64,000 bases of DNA from Samsonia erythrinae (GCF_004342665.1 NZ_SMBY01000005.1:62001-126000); one strand, 5' to 3'; shown: positions 36,647-47,618, counted from the first letter of the stretch. The notes: generated by a model from the letters alone, not told the origin. Numbers and translations are program-made.

Positions 36647-37950
36647 GAAAGCTGTTCGTGCAGTTTTTTCTGTTACTGTTCGCCTGTTTTGTCGTCATGA
36701 CGCTACTGGTTGGGCTGGTTTACAAAGTGACGGCCGAACGCGCCGGGCGTCAGTCTATGGATGACCTGATGAAAAGTTCGTTATACCTCATTCGTAACGA
36801 ACTGCGCGCGATCCCCCCCCGTGACTGGCACAAAACCATCAGTCAGCTCGATTTGAACCTGTCGTTTAAATTGCACATCGAGCCGGTGAGTAAATACGCG
36901 CTGAACCCCAGAGATAGACAGCGGCTGAATCAGGGTGAAATCATTGCGCTGGATGACGAGTACACCTTTATCCAACGCATTCCCCGCAGTCATTATGTGC
37001 TTGCCGTCGGCCCGATTCCCTATCTGTTCTTCCTACACGAAATGCGGCTACTGGATCTACTGCTCGTGATCCTTATCGGGTTATCGTTGGCATTGCCGGT
37101 TTTTCTGTGGATGCGGCCGCACTGGCAAGCAATGTTAAAGCTGGAACACGCCGCGCAGCGTCTGGGTGATGGTCATCTGGAAGAACGTATCCATTTCGAT
37201 AACACGTCGAGTCTGTTCCGACTGGGCGTCGCATTTAACCGGATGGCGGATAATCTGAATCAGTTGATCAACAGTAAAAAGCAGTTAATCGACAGTATTG
37301 CACACGAACTGCGAACACCGCTGGTCAGGCTGCGCTACCGGCTGGCCATGAGCGACAATCTGACGGAAGACGAACAGCAGGCGTTAAACCGGGATATTGG
37401 TCAACTCGAAGCCTTGATTGACGAACTGCTAACCTATGCCAGGCTCGACCGTCCTCAGGTGGCATTGCATCTTGCCGATATTGATATTCCCTCGTGGTTG
37501 CAGGCAAAGGTGGATGATTTCCGTCTGATCCACCCGGATAAACACATCTCGCTGGAGATGCCCCATACGGCGCAGATCGGCGCGCTCGATCTGCGACTGA
37601 TGGAACGGGTTTTGAATAACCTGATCGGCAACGGTCTGCGCTTCTGCCATACGCGCCTGCACATCAGTTTGACATCCAGAGCTGACAATTTGGCCTGTCT
37701 GCAAGTCGAAGATGACGGCCCCGGCATTGCCCCCGAAAACCGGGAACGTGTCTTTGAGCCGTTTATTCGTCTGGAGGCAGGAATGGAGAACAGTAGCGGA
37801 GGCTGCGGACTGGGGCTGGCGATCGTCCATGCTATCGCCCGCGCTTACGAAGGCCGCGTAAGCGTGGATGACAGTCCGCTCGGCGGCGCCCGCTTCCGTT
37901 TCTCCTGGCCGGTAAAAACAGCGACAACCACTACCGCGGCATTGCGCTAG
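36643..37950 (+). CDS. rstB: Sensor histidine kinase RstB
   Basis: Inner-membrane kinase partner of RstA. The 435-residue protein has two membrane segments (about 7-28 and 138-158) around a periplasmic sensor, a HAMP domain, H221 in SIAHELRTPLVRLRYRL, and the ATPase boxes (LNNLIGNGLRF, DDGPGIAPE, GCGLGLAIV). It is coupled to rstA by the ATGA overlap. Confidence 0.94.
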   Translation: MRKLFVQFFLLLFACFVVMTLLVGLVYKVTAERAGRQSMDDLMKSSLYLIRNELRAIPPRDWHKTISQLDLNLSFKLHIEPVSKYALNPRDRQRLNQGEIIALDDEYTFIQRIPRSHYVLAVGPIPYLFFLHEMRLLDLLLVILIGLSLALPVFLWMRPHWQAMLKLEHAAQRLGDGHLEERIHFDNTSSLFRLGVAFNRMADNLNQLINSKKQLIDSIAHELRTPLVRLRYRLAMSDNLTEDEQQALNRDIGQLEALIDELLTYARLDRPQVALHLADIDIPSWLQAKVDDFRLIHPDKHISLEMPHTAQIGALDLRLMERVLNNLIGNGLRFCHTRLHISLTSRADNLACLQVEDDGPGIAPENRERVFEPFIRLEAGMENSSGGCGLGLAIVHAIARAYEGRVSVDDSPLGGARFRFSWPVKTATTTTAALR

Positions 37951-37954
37951 CCAC

Positions 37955-37983
37955 GACGGCGGTTATCCCGCCGTCCTCTTTCA
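37955..37983 (+). terminator. Terminator after rstB
   Basis: GACGGCGG pairs with CCGCCGTC around TTATC, followed by the T-rich CTCTTTC, four bases past the rstB stop. Confidence 0.7.
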
Positions 37984-37998
37984 ATCGCTTCCGGCTTG

Positions 37999-38012
37999 TA
38001 CATTCGGTTACA
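37999..38012 (+). promoter_or_regulatory. RstA box upstream of asr
   Basis: TACATTCGGTTACA matches the published RstA consensus TACATNTNGTTACA except for one base. It lies about 106 bp before the asr start and directly follows the rstB terminator, which supports activation of asr by the neighbouring RstAB system. Confidence 0.75.
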
Positions 38013-38117
38013 TGCCGAAACCAATCACTCACTGAAGCCACGATCGGTTTTTCTTATTCTCATCTCACCGGCCCAACTGAGGGTCACGAAACGTGAATGA
38101 GAAATGAGGAAAAGATG

Positions 38118-38477
38118 ATGAATAAAGTATTAGTTATGATCGCGGGTGCGGCTCTGGGTCTGTCCTCTGTAGCCTTTGCCGCAGATACCGTAACCAGCAT
38201 GCCCGCTCAGGCTTCAGCGGCCACAACGTCCGCTCCGGCTAAAGCCCATCACCATAAAAAAATGGGGGATAAAGCCAAACCGGCTACGGAACAAAAAGCA
38301 CAGGCGGCCAAAAAACACGTGAAGAAAGCCAAACCGGCGGCGGAACAAAAAGCGCAGGCGGCCAAGAAACACGTGAAAAAAGCCAAACCCGCAACGGAGC
38401 AGAAAGCGCAAGCGGCAAAAAAACACGTGAAAAAGGCGAAAACGGCTAAGCCTGAAACCACCCCGCCAGCGGCGTAA
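38118..38477 (+). CDS. asr: Acid shock protein Asr
   Basis: Periplasmic basic protein induced by acid. The 119-residue precursor has a signal peptide ([21 protein letters not shown]). The mature part holds three tandem 18-residue units ([18 protein letters not shown], the second with KPAAEQ) rich in Lys, Ala and His, then a proline tail. I chose the ATG at 38118, eight bases after GAGG, to match E. coli Asr (MKKVLALVV). The adjacent ATG at 38115 is possible. Confidence 0.92.
   Translation: MNKVLVMIAGAALGLSSVAFAADTVTSMPAQASAATTSAPAKAHHHKKMGDKAKPATEQKAQAAKKHVKKAKPAAEQKAQAAKKHVKKAKPATEQKAQAAKKHVKKAKTAKPETTPPAA
38277..38438 (+). repeat. Three 54-bp in-frame repeats within asr
   Basis: Three consecutive 54-bp units at 38277-38330, 38331-38384 and 38385-38438 encode nearly identical 18-residue repeats. 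They differ mostly at synonymous positions, which suggests that they are not newly duplicated. Confidence 0.9.
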
Positions 38478-38571
38478 GTACGCTGTCTCCCCTTACGGGA
38501 AAGCGGCCCCCATCGGCGACCGCGGTTTCATCACATGACTCTACGGGTTCCCCAATGGGGTTACCCTCAAA

Positions 38572-38597
38572 ACACCCGGTTTACCGGGTGTTTATTT
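38572..38597 (+). terminator. Terminator downstream of asr
   Basis: ACACCCGGT pairs with ACCGGGTGT around TT, followed by TTATTT. The 250 bp between here and ydgD is AT-rich, and nothing else was recognised in it. Confidence 0.75.
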
Positions 38598-38846
38598 CAT
38601 GGGGTACGGGATAATGATACGTCGTTACTCATTTGAAATTACGTTATCCCTTGTTTTGCTCTGTGGACTTATCACCCTGATTTTTTTCCTCTAGGCAGTT
38701 GCGGAGGTCATCCCTATCAGGGGCCATCCCTTTACTCTTCAGGCAACAACCCCCGTGATTTACATCTATAATTCGCTTAACGCATTACGTTTGAATCAAT
38801 GCGTTCACTCACGTTGCTGACTTTTACCATAAGGTTGACTCATTAC

Positions 38847-39662
38847 ATGCGCATATCAGCCTGGTTGTTATGTTCATTACCCTTTATCGCTTCGTTAAGT
38901 TGGGCAACGACCACCCCGTCAGATATCGCCACGCAACAACAAATATTATTTTTCAATCACGACGATCGGGATGCCGTCCCTGACGCCGCGAGCTGGCCGT
39001 GGCAGGCTATCGGCCAGTTGGAAACCGCCAGCGGCAACCTCTGTACCGCGACACTCATTTCGCCCCATTTGGCGCTCACCGCGGGACACTGCGTGGTTAT
39101 GCCGCCAAAGGGCGAGATCGATCCCCCCGTCGCGTTACGCTTTCTGGCGACAGCGGACGGTTGGCGCTATGAAACAACAGAAATTGAAGCGCTGACGAAT
39201 AAAAAACTCGCCCGGAAATTGAAAGCTGACGGAGAGGGATGGATCGTTCCGCCTTCGGCGGCGCCACTGGATTATGCGCTGATTCGTCTGCAACAAACGC
39301 CGCCGGGTATTCGCCCGCTCCCGATATGGCAGGGAAGCCGTCAGGACTTGATAAAGACATTAAGGGAAAACGACCAACGCGTGACGCAGGCAGGTTATCC
39401 GGAAGATCATCAGGACAGGCTCTATCGTCATCAGAATTGTGTGATCACGGGCTGGGTTCACTCCGCGGTTATGGCGCATCAGTGCGACACATTGCCGGGC
39501 GACAGCGGTTCTCCGCTCATGATGAACCTGACATCAGGCTGGGTGCTCATGGGGATTCAAAGCTCAGCGCCAGAGGCCAGCGCGCGCGATCGCGCGGATA
39601 ACCGCGCCGTCGCCGTTACTGCCATTCGCCAGCAGTTGGAGAGCATGGCAAAACGACGCTAA
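38847..39662 (+). CDS. ydgD: Trypsin-like serine protease YdgD
   Basis: A secreted chymotrypsin-fold protease of 271 residues with a signal peptide (MRISAWLLCSLPFIASLSWA). The catalytic triad is complete: H81 (LTAGHC), D142 (LDYALIR) and S220 (GDSGSP). The gene follows asr, as in E. coli, where YdgD matures Asr in the periplasm. I chose the ATG at 38847 so that the protein begins with the signal peptide; the frame opens earlier at 38799 without support. Confidence 0.9.
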   Translation: MRISAWLLCSLPFIASLSWATTTPSDIATQQQILFFNHDDRDAVPDAASWPWQAIGQLETASGNLCTATLISPHLALTAGHCVVMPPKGEIDPPVALRFLATADGWRYETTEIEALTNKKLARKLKADGEGWIVPPSAAPLDYALIRLQQTPPGIRPLPIWQGSRQDLIKTLRENDQRVTQAGYPEDHQDRLYRHQNCVITGWVHSAVMAHQCDTLPGDSGSPLMMNLTSGWVLMGIQSSAPEASARDRADNRAVAVTAIRQQLESMAKRR

Positions 39663-39689
39663 GTCACCATGAATTTCGCTTCTTCCGTC

Positions 39690-39724
39690 AGGCGAGCGTA
39701 CTTAACGTATCGCCTAACGTTTTT
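39690..39724 (+). terminator. Terminator after ydgD
   Basis: AGGCGA at 39690-39695 pairs with TCGCCT at 39710-39715, followed by AACG and TTTTT. Confidence 0.6.
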
Positions 39725-40063
39725 CATCTGAATATGGCATTAAAAATGTATGTTATAATTTTATCCGCGATATACGCTAATTTCTGTTTCATGACATCCC
39801 AACGCGGATGTCAAAATTATTCAAATTTCATTTATTTCTTCTGAAAAATGCTGCTTTATAATTATACTTTCATTTGCAGCCGCGCCTTTCCAACGCGCTA
39901 TTTTTTAACACCAACCCTCGCTAAGGAGAAAATACGTTGGTTTATAGCTAAAAGATGAGCGTGATATAATAAGCCACCTTATTTTTTAGCCGCTATACTA
40001 ATGTGTCGCCATTAATTTAAATAGCTGTTATCGCGATTATTTTTGCGAAAAGGAAGAGTCTAC
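39725..40063. other. AT-rich spacer before the EAL gene
   Basis: About 340 bp, clearly more AT-rich than its surroundings and with no credible gene or RNA structure. It probably holds the promoter of the EAL gene. Confidence 0.5.
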
Positions 40064-41842
40064 ATGTTAAAACATTTGAGTCATGATGAAGAAAAACGCA
40101 TGCAGATTCTCGACGAGCTACAGAAAACCGACGCCTATCAGGATGAAGTCCTGCATAAACTCACCAACATGGCCTGTCAGCTACTGAGTACGCCGACAGC
40201 GCTCATCACCCTGACGGGCCCGAAAACGCTGCACATTAAAGCAAAAACCTGTTTCCCTCTGGATGATATCGATAAAATCGGCACCTTCGATCACTTTACC
40301 ATAGAGACAGGTCGAGACTTTGTCTGCCCCGACGCAAAACAAGATGCGCGCTTTAAAAACAGCCCTTTCGTTACCGGTGAACCCTTTATGCGTTTTTATG
40401 CCGGCGTACCGCTGAAAACCAAAGAAGGGTATTCCATCGGTACACTTTGCGTTATCGATTATGTTCCTCGCACGCTCAGTAAAATCCAATTACGGCTATT
40501 ACGTGATTTAGCCTCCATCGCGATGATATTAATGGAGTACCGTAATAATATCGGGCTGATTGATGGCGTGACGCTATTAGCTAACCGCCAGCGCCTGATT
40601 TACGATATCAGTCACATTACGGATATTCATGAAAACTATCTGCTTATTTTGATTGATACCATTGAGATTTCTTACGCTTATGAAATGGGGTGTGCGCTGG
40701 GCATGCCGACCGTCGAAGGTTTGCTAAAAGATATAGGCGTTTTTCTGCGTCTGAGTTTAAGCGCAACAAGCAGTATTTATAGCGTCGCTGTCGGACGCTT
40801 CGCGCTATTAGTCAAGTCAGATAAAAAAGAACAGGCGCTGGCGGAACTCGACGCCTGTGCCGATCGCATCCATGAAAGTATTTCCAGCCATATTCCGCTT
40901 AAGCTGGAGCTTTTCACCGGCTACACCGAATTTCAGATCCCCGCCAACGACCCACAACGTATTCTGCGGGAAGCGATGAGCGCACTGCGCGTCGCCATCA
41001 CCCGGAACATCCGCCATTCCGCCTATGATCATGAGGCGGATAAAGCACAGCAGTTGGCCTTTACCCTGCTTAATGAGCTGGCCGATGTGATACAGAACAA
41101 CAAACCGGGTCTCTATCTGGTGTATCAGCCGAAGTTAAGTCTCACGACGCACACCATCACCGGCGCCGAAGCGCTGATTCGCTGGCGTCACCCCACGCTG
41201 GGTGAAATTTATCCCGACCAGTTTATTCCGTTGGCGGAAGGAACGACGCTGATGCGACCGTTAACCGAATGGGTCATCCGGCAATCGGCGAGCCAGGTTA
41301 AGGCGTGGCGTCAAACGGGGCTAACGTTCCCGGTATCGGTTAATATCGCCGTCAGTAATTTTGCCGAAAGTGATTTCATCCCGCGGATCATGGCGATTTT
41401 GGAAGGTGATGGGCTGACCCCACAGGATGTTGACCTGGAGTGCGTCGAAACGCAGAAGATTATTGAGAGCTCAGAAACATCCGCCACGATGCTGGCGCTC
41501 AAGCAGCTCGGCTTCACGATTGCGCTTGATGATTTCGGTTCGGGATACAGCAACTTAAGCTATCTGCGCAATATTCCCGCGACGATGATAAAGCTGGATA
41601 AGTCGCTGATTAAAGATATCAAAACCGACCACAATAGCCGGGTTATTGTGGCGTCGGCGATCGGCATGCTGCACAAACTGAATTACACTGTGCTGGCGGA
41701 AGGCGTTGAAAACAAGGAAACGCTTGAACATCTGACACGTTTTGGTTGCAACGAAGTGCAGGGGTATTATTTCTCCCGCCCTATTCTGCCAGAGAATTTC
41801 TCCCTCTGGCTAGCCGCGCACTCGTCACGTATTGCTACCTAG
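40064..41842 (+). CDS. GAF / degenerate GGDEF / EAL cyclic-di-GMP phosphodiesterase
   Basis: A 592-residue cytoplasmic signalling protein. An N-terminal GAF domain (about 20-160; MACQLLSTPTALITL... YAGVPLKTKEGYSIGTLCVID) is followed by a GGDEF-like region whose active-site motif is replaced by VGRFALLV, so it cannot make cyclic-di-GMP. The C-terminal EAL domain (about 340-590) keeps EALIRW, DDFGSGYSNL, KLDKSLIK, LAEGVEN and QGYYFSRP, and so should hydrolyse cyclic-di-GMP. The ATG at 40064 has a GGAAG site. The GAF ligand is unknown. Confidence 0.88.
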   Translation: MLKHLSHDEEKRMQILDELQKTDAYQDEVLHKLTNMACQLLSTPTALITLTGPKTLHIKAKTCFPLDDIDKIGTFDHFTIETGRDFVCPDAKQDARFKNSPFVTGEPFMRFYAGVPLKTKEGYSIGTLCVIDYVPRTLSKIQLRLLRDLASIAMILMEYRNNIGLIDGVTLLANRQRLIYDISHITDIHENYLLILIDTIEISYAYEMGCALGMPTVEGLLKDIGVFLRLSLSATSSIYSVAVGRFALLVKSDKKEQALAELDACADRIHESISSHIPLKLELFTGYTEFQIPANDPQRILREAMSALRVAITRNIRHSAYDHEADKAQQLAFTLLNELADVIQNNKPGLYLVYQPKLSLTTHTITGAEALIRWRHPTLGEIYPDQFIPLAEGTTLMRPLTEWVIRQSASQVKAWRQTGLTFPVSVNIAVSNFAESDFIPRIMAILEGDGLTPQDVDLECVETQKIIESSETSATMLALKQLGFTIALDDFGSGYSNLSYLRNIPATMIKLDKSLIKDIKTDHNSRVIVASAIGMLHKLNYTVLAEGVENKETLEHLTRFGCNEVQGYYFSRPILPENFSLWLAAHSSRIAT

Positions 41843-41886
41843 CCTCGCCTGAAAACAGGCAGATTGCCCATCGATGAGGAACGCGA

Positions 41887-42726
41887 ATGACTCTTCTTAC
41901 TTCGCAGGATGAAATTGCCATCAAAAATGCCATCGCGCTGTTGGAAGCGCCCTCTTTTGCCATACAGGCCGCAAATCTGGTGGGCAAGCCGATTGAGTGG
42001 AGCTTATCCAGACTACCGACCATGGTGAAAAACAAAATACAGGATGTCGTGCACTCGGCGCTTTACAAAGCGGTAGATGCGGCGCTCTATACGCTGGACG
42101 ATGCCCCTGCGCGGCCCGCCTCCCCCAAAACACATAAACTGGCCGTCGCCGCGTCCGGTGCGGTCAGCGGTTTCTTTGGTGCCGCGGGCTTGCTGGTCGA
42201 ACTCCCCATCAGCACTACCATCATGATGCGTTCAGTGGCCGATACCGCCCGCAGCGAAGGGTTTGCCCTTTCTGATATGTCCGTTAAAGCCGCCTGCGTG
42301 GAAGTGTTCGCCCTTGGCGGCACACAAGAAAGCGATGACGCCGCGGATTCCGCCTACTATGCATCACGTGCTGTCCTTGCAGACATTACCAAACATGCCA
42401 CACGTGAATTGATCGGCATCGCCGGCAAAAAAAGCGCGGGCAAAGCGTCTGCCAGGATGAGCACCTCACACGCGGGGAAAACGCTGGCGAAACTGATTGA
42501 TGCCGTCGCCATGCGGCTTGGGGTGACTATGACGGAAAAAATGGCCGCGCAGATTGTCCCGGTCATTGGCGCGGCAAGCGGCGCCGCGATAAATACCCTT
42601 TTCATTCACCACTACCAAAACATGGCGAAAGGTCACTTCACCATCAAGCGTCTGGAACAGCAGTATGGTGAGGAGGCCATCAGATCGGCGTATCTGGCAT
42701 TAAAACAACCGCCATCGCCGACCTGA
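41887..42726 (+). CDS. EcsC family protein
   Basis: A 279-residue protein with the EcsC signature: an N-terminal helical part, a glycine-rich hydrophobic stretch (LAVAASGAVSGFFGAAGLLVELPISTTIMMRSVADTARSEG, about 87-127) and a second near the C-terminus (IVPVIGAASGAAINTLFIHHYQ). The biochemical function of the family is unknown, and some members sit by ABC exporters. GAGGA precedes the ATG. It follows the EAL gene by 44 bp and may share its transcript. Confidence 0.8.
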   Translation: MTLLTSQDEIAIKNAIALLEAPSFAIQAANLVGKPIEWSLSRLPTMVKNKIQDVVHSALYKAVDAALYTLDDAPARPASPKTHKLAVAASGAVSGFFGAAGLLVELPISTTIMMRSVADTARSEGFALSDMSVKAACVEVFALGGTQESDDAADSAYYASRAVLADITKHATRELIGIAGKKSAGKASARMSTSHAGKTLAKLIDAVAMRLGVTMTEKMAAQIVPVIGAASGAAINTLFIHHYQNMAKGHFTIKRLEQQYGEEAIRSAYLALKQPPSPT

Positions 42727-42741
42727 TACCACAAGAGGACG

Positions 42742-45700
42742 TTACGCTTCCGCCTGCTCCATCGCCTGCAACACGCGCTTATCCGAAATCGGAAAAGGCG
42801 TTCCCAACTGCTGGGCGAAATAGCTTACGCGTAACTCCTCGATCATCCAGCGCACCGCCTTCACGTCATCGTCATCATGCCGTTCCACAGGCAGTTTATT
42901 CCACCATTGCCGCCACGCCTGCTGTACCTGTTCAATCTTCAGCATTTGCGCTCTGTCACGATGGGCATCCTGCGCCAGTTTTTCCAGACGTCGCTCGATC
43001 GCGTGTAAATAGCGCAGCACGTCCGGTAAACGACGCCAGCCATTTTCGGTGACAAAACCGCGAAAAACCAGCCCGTTCAGTTGGTTCTTGATGTCGCTTA
43101 ACGCCAGCGCCATCGCCATATCGACCCGCCCTTTCAGGCGTTTGTTGATGCTAAAGACCACGGTCAGGATCTGTTCAACCTGTTTGGCGATATCAACCAC
43201 CGTATCGTTCAGCTCCGCACGGACCTTTTCATGCAGTTGGTGAAAGGCCGCTTCCTGCCATACCACGCCGCCGGAAGATTCAATCAGCTTGTCTACCGCA
43301 CAGGCGATACAGTCATCAATGAGCTCCAGCACTTTGCCATACGGGTTAAAATAGAGGCCGAGCTTCGCCTTGTTCGGCAGCTTTTCATGCAGATATTTAA
43401 TCGGCGATGGGATCGTCAACAACAATAGTCGACGCAAGCCCTGCCGCATAGCCTGCTGCTGCTGGTGCGGCGTATCAAACAGGCGGATCGCCACGCTATC
43501 TTTCTCATCCACCAACGCGGGATAGGCTTTCACGGAATAACCGCCGCGCTTCTGCTCATAGCAATCCGGCAGGGAACCGAAGCTCCAAACGTGCAGACCG
43601 CGCTGTTCCAGTCCGTCATCCGCCACCGACGACAGCGTTTGCTGCACCTTATCCTTGAGCTGCGCTTTCAGCGCGTTGAGATCCTTACCTTCCCGCAGCC
43701 CCCGCTGCTTTTCATCCACCACCCGGAACGTGATTTTCAGATGATCGGGCACCAAATCCCATTGCCACGCCTCGCGCGGCACCGTCACGCCCGTCATCAG
43801 CCGCAACTCGCGTTCCAACGCATCCAGCAATCCCTTTTCTAACGGCGACGTTCGCGCCAGAAAGGCCTCCGCGTAGTTCGGCGCAGGAACAAAGTTACGG
43901 CGTAACGGTTTGGGCAACGATTTAATCAGCGCGATCACCAGTTCACGACGCACACCGGGAATTTGCCACTCGAAGCCCTCGTCACGCACCTGATTGAGGA
44001 TCGGCAGCGGAATGTGTACCGTGACGCCATCCGCATCCGCCCCCGGTTCAAACTGATAGGACAGACGCAGTTTCAGACTGCCCTGATGCCAGAAGTTCGG
44101 GTAGTCCAGCGCGCTCACCTGCTCCGCGCCGTCTTTAATCAACATGCTCTTTTCAAAATTCAGCAGGTCGCCGTTGCCCCGGCTCGCCGTTTTCCACCAC
44201 TTATCGAAATGGCGAGAGGAAATAATGTCGTGCGGCAGGCGCTCATCGTAGAAGGCGAACAGCGTTTCGTCGTCGACCAGAATGTCACGACGGCGCGACT
44301 TGTGCTCTAAGTCTTCCACCTCTGCCAGCAGTTTGAGGTTGGCCCGGAAAAAAGCGTGATGCGTTTGCCAATCCCCGTCGACCAGCGCGTGACGGATAAA
44401 CAGCTCACGCGCCAGCGTCGGATCGATTTGGCTATAGTTCACCTTGCGCGCCGCGACAATCGGCAATCCGAACAGCGTGACCTTCTCCTGCGCCATCACC
44501 GTGCCTTGCGCTTTTTCCCAGTGGGGATCGCTGTAACTGCGTTTAATCAGATGCTGGGCCAGCGGCTCAATCCACTCCGGCTCAATACGCGCGGCAATAC
44601 GTCCCCACAGGCGGCTAGTTTCCACCAGTTCCGCCACCATCGCCCATTTCGGTGGTTTTTTAAACAACCCGGAACCCGGAAAAATGGCAAAGCGTGTGTT
44701 ACGCGCGCCGCTGAACTCCTGTTTTTCGATATCTTTCTGCCCGATGTGCGACAGCAGCCCGGTCAACAGCGAACAGTGAATACTCAGATAATCGGCCGGC
44801 TCGCTGTTTACCGGCAGCCCCAGCTCTTTCACCACCTGACGCAGCTGCGTGTAGATATCCTGCCATTCACGCACGCGCAGGTAGTTAAGGAAATCCGTGC
44901 GGCACTGGCGGCGGAACTGGCTGGAAGACAGCGTCTTTTGCTGCTCGCGCAGATAATCCCACAGGTTGACGAAGGCCAGAAAATCGGAGTCTTTATCGGC
45001 AAACCGGCGATGTTTCTCATCCGATGCCTGCTTCTTATCCAACGGCCTTTCGCGCGGGTCCTGAATCGACAGCGCGGAAACGATCACCATGACTTCACGC
45101 ACACAGCCGATTTTACTCGCCGCCAGCACCATGCGCGCCAGACGCGGGTCGATCGGCAATTGTGCCAACTGCCGCCCTTGCGGCGTCAGATGATAATGCC
45201 CGTTCTCCGCCAGATGAATCGCCCCCAGCTCTTCCAACAGGCGCACACCGTCCTGAATATTGCGTTTGTCCGGCGCTTCAACAAACGGAAACGCGGCAAT
45301 ATCGCCTAACCCCAGCGACGTCATTTGCAGAATAACGGAGGCCAGATTGGTACGCAGAATTTCAGGATCGGTAAATTCGGGTCGCGACAGAAAATCCTGC
45401 TCGGAATAGAGCCGAATACACACACCGGCCGCGACGCGGCCACAGCGGCCTTTACGCTGATTCGCCGAGGCCTGTGAAATCGGCTCAATCGGCAAGCGTT
45501 GCACCTTGGTGCGGAAGCTGTAGCGGCTGATACGCGCCGTCCCCGGGTCGATCACATAGCGGATGCCCGGCACGGTCAGCGACGTTTCCGCCACGTTGGT
45601 CGCCAGCACGATGCGACGACCATGGTGCGACTGGAAGACGCGGTTCTGTTCCTGATTCGATAAGCGCGCATACAGCGGTAAAATCTCGGTGTGCGGCAAA

Positions 45701-46629
45701 TCCAGACGCATCAACGCTTCCGCCGTATCGCGAATTTCACGTTCGCCGCTCATGAAGATCAGAATGTCGCCCGGTCCTTCGCGCGTCAGTTCTTCTACCG
45801 CATCAAAAATCGCCTGTAGCTGATCGCGCTCGCTGTCGTCAGCGTCCTCCACGACCGGACGATAGCGCACATCGACCGGATATGTCCGGCCAGATACCTC
45901 AATAATCGGCGCATTGCTGAAATGACGGGAAAAACGCTGCGGATCGATGGTGGCCGACGTGATAATCACTTTTAAATCAGGGCGCTTTGGCAACAGCTGA
46001 CGCAGGTAGCCCAAAATAAAGTCAATGTTCAGGCTGCGCTCGTGCGCTTCATCAATGATCAGAGTGTCGTACTGCATTAACAGGCGATCCTGCTGGATTT
46101 CCGCCAGCAGAATACCGTCCGTCATCAGTTTGACCAGCGTGTTATCGCCAACCCGGTCGTTAAACCGCACCTTATAGCCGACGCAGCCGCCCAGCGGCGT
46201 TTCCAGCTCGGCGGCAATACGGTCCGCCACCGTTCTGGCTGCCAGACGACGCGGCTGCGTATGACCAATCAGCCCTTGGACGCCCCGCCCCAGTTCAAGA
46301 CAAATTTTGGGCAACTGAGTGGTCTTACCCGATCCGGTTTCGCCTGCCACGATAATCACCTGATTATCGCGCAGCGCATTCCGTATCTCGTCTTTCTTCT
46401 GGCTCACGGGAAGCTGTTCAGGGTAGTGGATCGCCGGACAGCTAGCCCGACGATTCGCGACTTTTTGCCGCGCCGCAACGATCTCTCCTTCAATCTCCTG
46501 CGCGATCGCCGCCTGCGCCTGCGGACTGTCGACTTTCGCTGCGCCCTGTAAGCGGCGGCGCAGTCGTTGCCGATCGCGAAGCATTAGCTCACTTAACTGT
46601 GTAGACAATGCACTGAGAGGTGATTTCAC
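42742..46629 (-). CDS. hrpA: ATP-dependent RNA helicase HrpA
   Basis: DEAH-box helicase of 1295 residues (E. coli 1300), linked to rescue of stalled or collided ribosomes. Motif I is GETGSGKTTQ, motif II is DEAH (IIDEAHERS) and motif III is SAT (ITSATIDPQRF). The helicase core, the winged-helix and OB-fold region (LARMVLAASKIGCVREV) and the long C-terminal domain are intact. Confidence 0.97.
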   Translation of the reverse strand: MKSPLSALSTQLSELMLRDRQRLRRRLQGAAKVDSPQAQAAIAQEIEGEIVAARQKVANRRASCPAIHYPEQLPVSQKKDEIRNALRDNQVIIVAGETGSGKTTQLPKICLELGRGVQGLIGHTQPRRLAARTVADRIAAELETPLGGCVGYKVRFNDRVGDNTLVKLMTDGILLAEIQQDRLLMQYDTLIIDEAHERSLNIDFILGYLRQLLPKRPDLKVIITSATIDPQRFSRHFSNAPIIEVSGRTYPVDVRYRPVVEDADDSERDQLQAIFDAVEELTREGPGDILIFMSGEREIRDTAEALMRLDLPHTEILPLYARLSNQEQNRVFQSHHGRRIVLATNVAETSLTVPGIRYVIDPGTARISRYSFRTKVQRLPIEPISQASANQRKGRCGRVAAGVCIRLYSEQDFLSRPEFTDPEILRTNLASVILQMTSLGLGDIAAFPFVEAPDKRNIQDGVRLLEELGAIHLAENGHYHLTPQGRQLAQLPIDPRLARMVLAASKIGCVREVMVIVSALSIQDPRERPLDKKQASDEKHRRFADKDSDFLAFVNLWDYLREQQKTLSSSQFRRQCRTDFLNYLRVREWQDIYTQLRQVVKELGLPVNSEPADYLSIHCSLLTGLLSHIGQKDIEKQEFSGARNTRFAIFPGSGLFKKPPKWAMVAELVETSRLWGRIAARIEPEWIEPLAQHLIKRSYSDPHWEKAQGTVMAQEKVTLFGLPIVAARKVNYSQIDPTLARELFIRHALVDGDWQTHHAFFRANLKLLAEVEDLEHKSRRRDILVDDETLFAFYDERLPHDIISSRHFDKWWKTASRGNGDLLNFEKSMLIKDGAEQVSALDYPNFWHQGSLKLRLSYQFEPGADADGVTVHIPLPILNQVRDEGFEWQIPGVRRELVIALIKSLPKPLRRNFVPAPNYAEAFLARTSPLEKGLLDALERELRLMTGVTVPREAWQWDLVPDHLKITFRVVDEKQRGLREGKDLNALKAQLKDKVQQTLSSVADDGLEQRGLHVWSFGSLPDCYEQKRGGYSVKAYPALVDEKDSVAIRLFDTPHQQQQAMRQGLRRLLLLTIPSPIKYLHEKLPNKAKLGLYFNPYGKVLELIDDCIACAVDKLIESSGGVVWQEAAFHQLHEKVRAELNDTVVDIAKQVEQILTVVFSINKRLKGRVDMAMALALSDIKNQLNGLVFRGFVTENGWRRLPDVLRYLHAIERRLEKLAQDAHRDRAQMLKIEQVQQAWRQWWNKLPVERHDDDDVKAVRWMIEELRVSYFAQQLGTPFPISDKRVLQAMEQAEA

Positions 46630-47537
<908 letters not shown>

Positions 47538-47594
47538 CGAATCATTATTACCATCCTTGCCATTGATATTGTTTTGTTTGGCTAAACTTATTGT

Positions 47595-47618
47595 GCGCCT
47601 GCTGGCGCGCTTTTCTTT
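47595..47618 (+). terminator. Terminator after azoR
   Basis: GCGCC pairs with GGCGC around TGCT, followed by GCTTTTCTTT. Confidence 0.65.

Noticed and set aside
38214-38461. Phe/Cys-rich minus-strand frames opposite asr
   Set aside because: They are antisense reading of the Lys/Ala repeats of asr.
44356-45309. 317-codon plus-strand frame opposite hrpA
   Set aside because: Shadow of the helicase gene, which is full length and intact on the minus strand.
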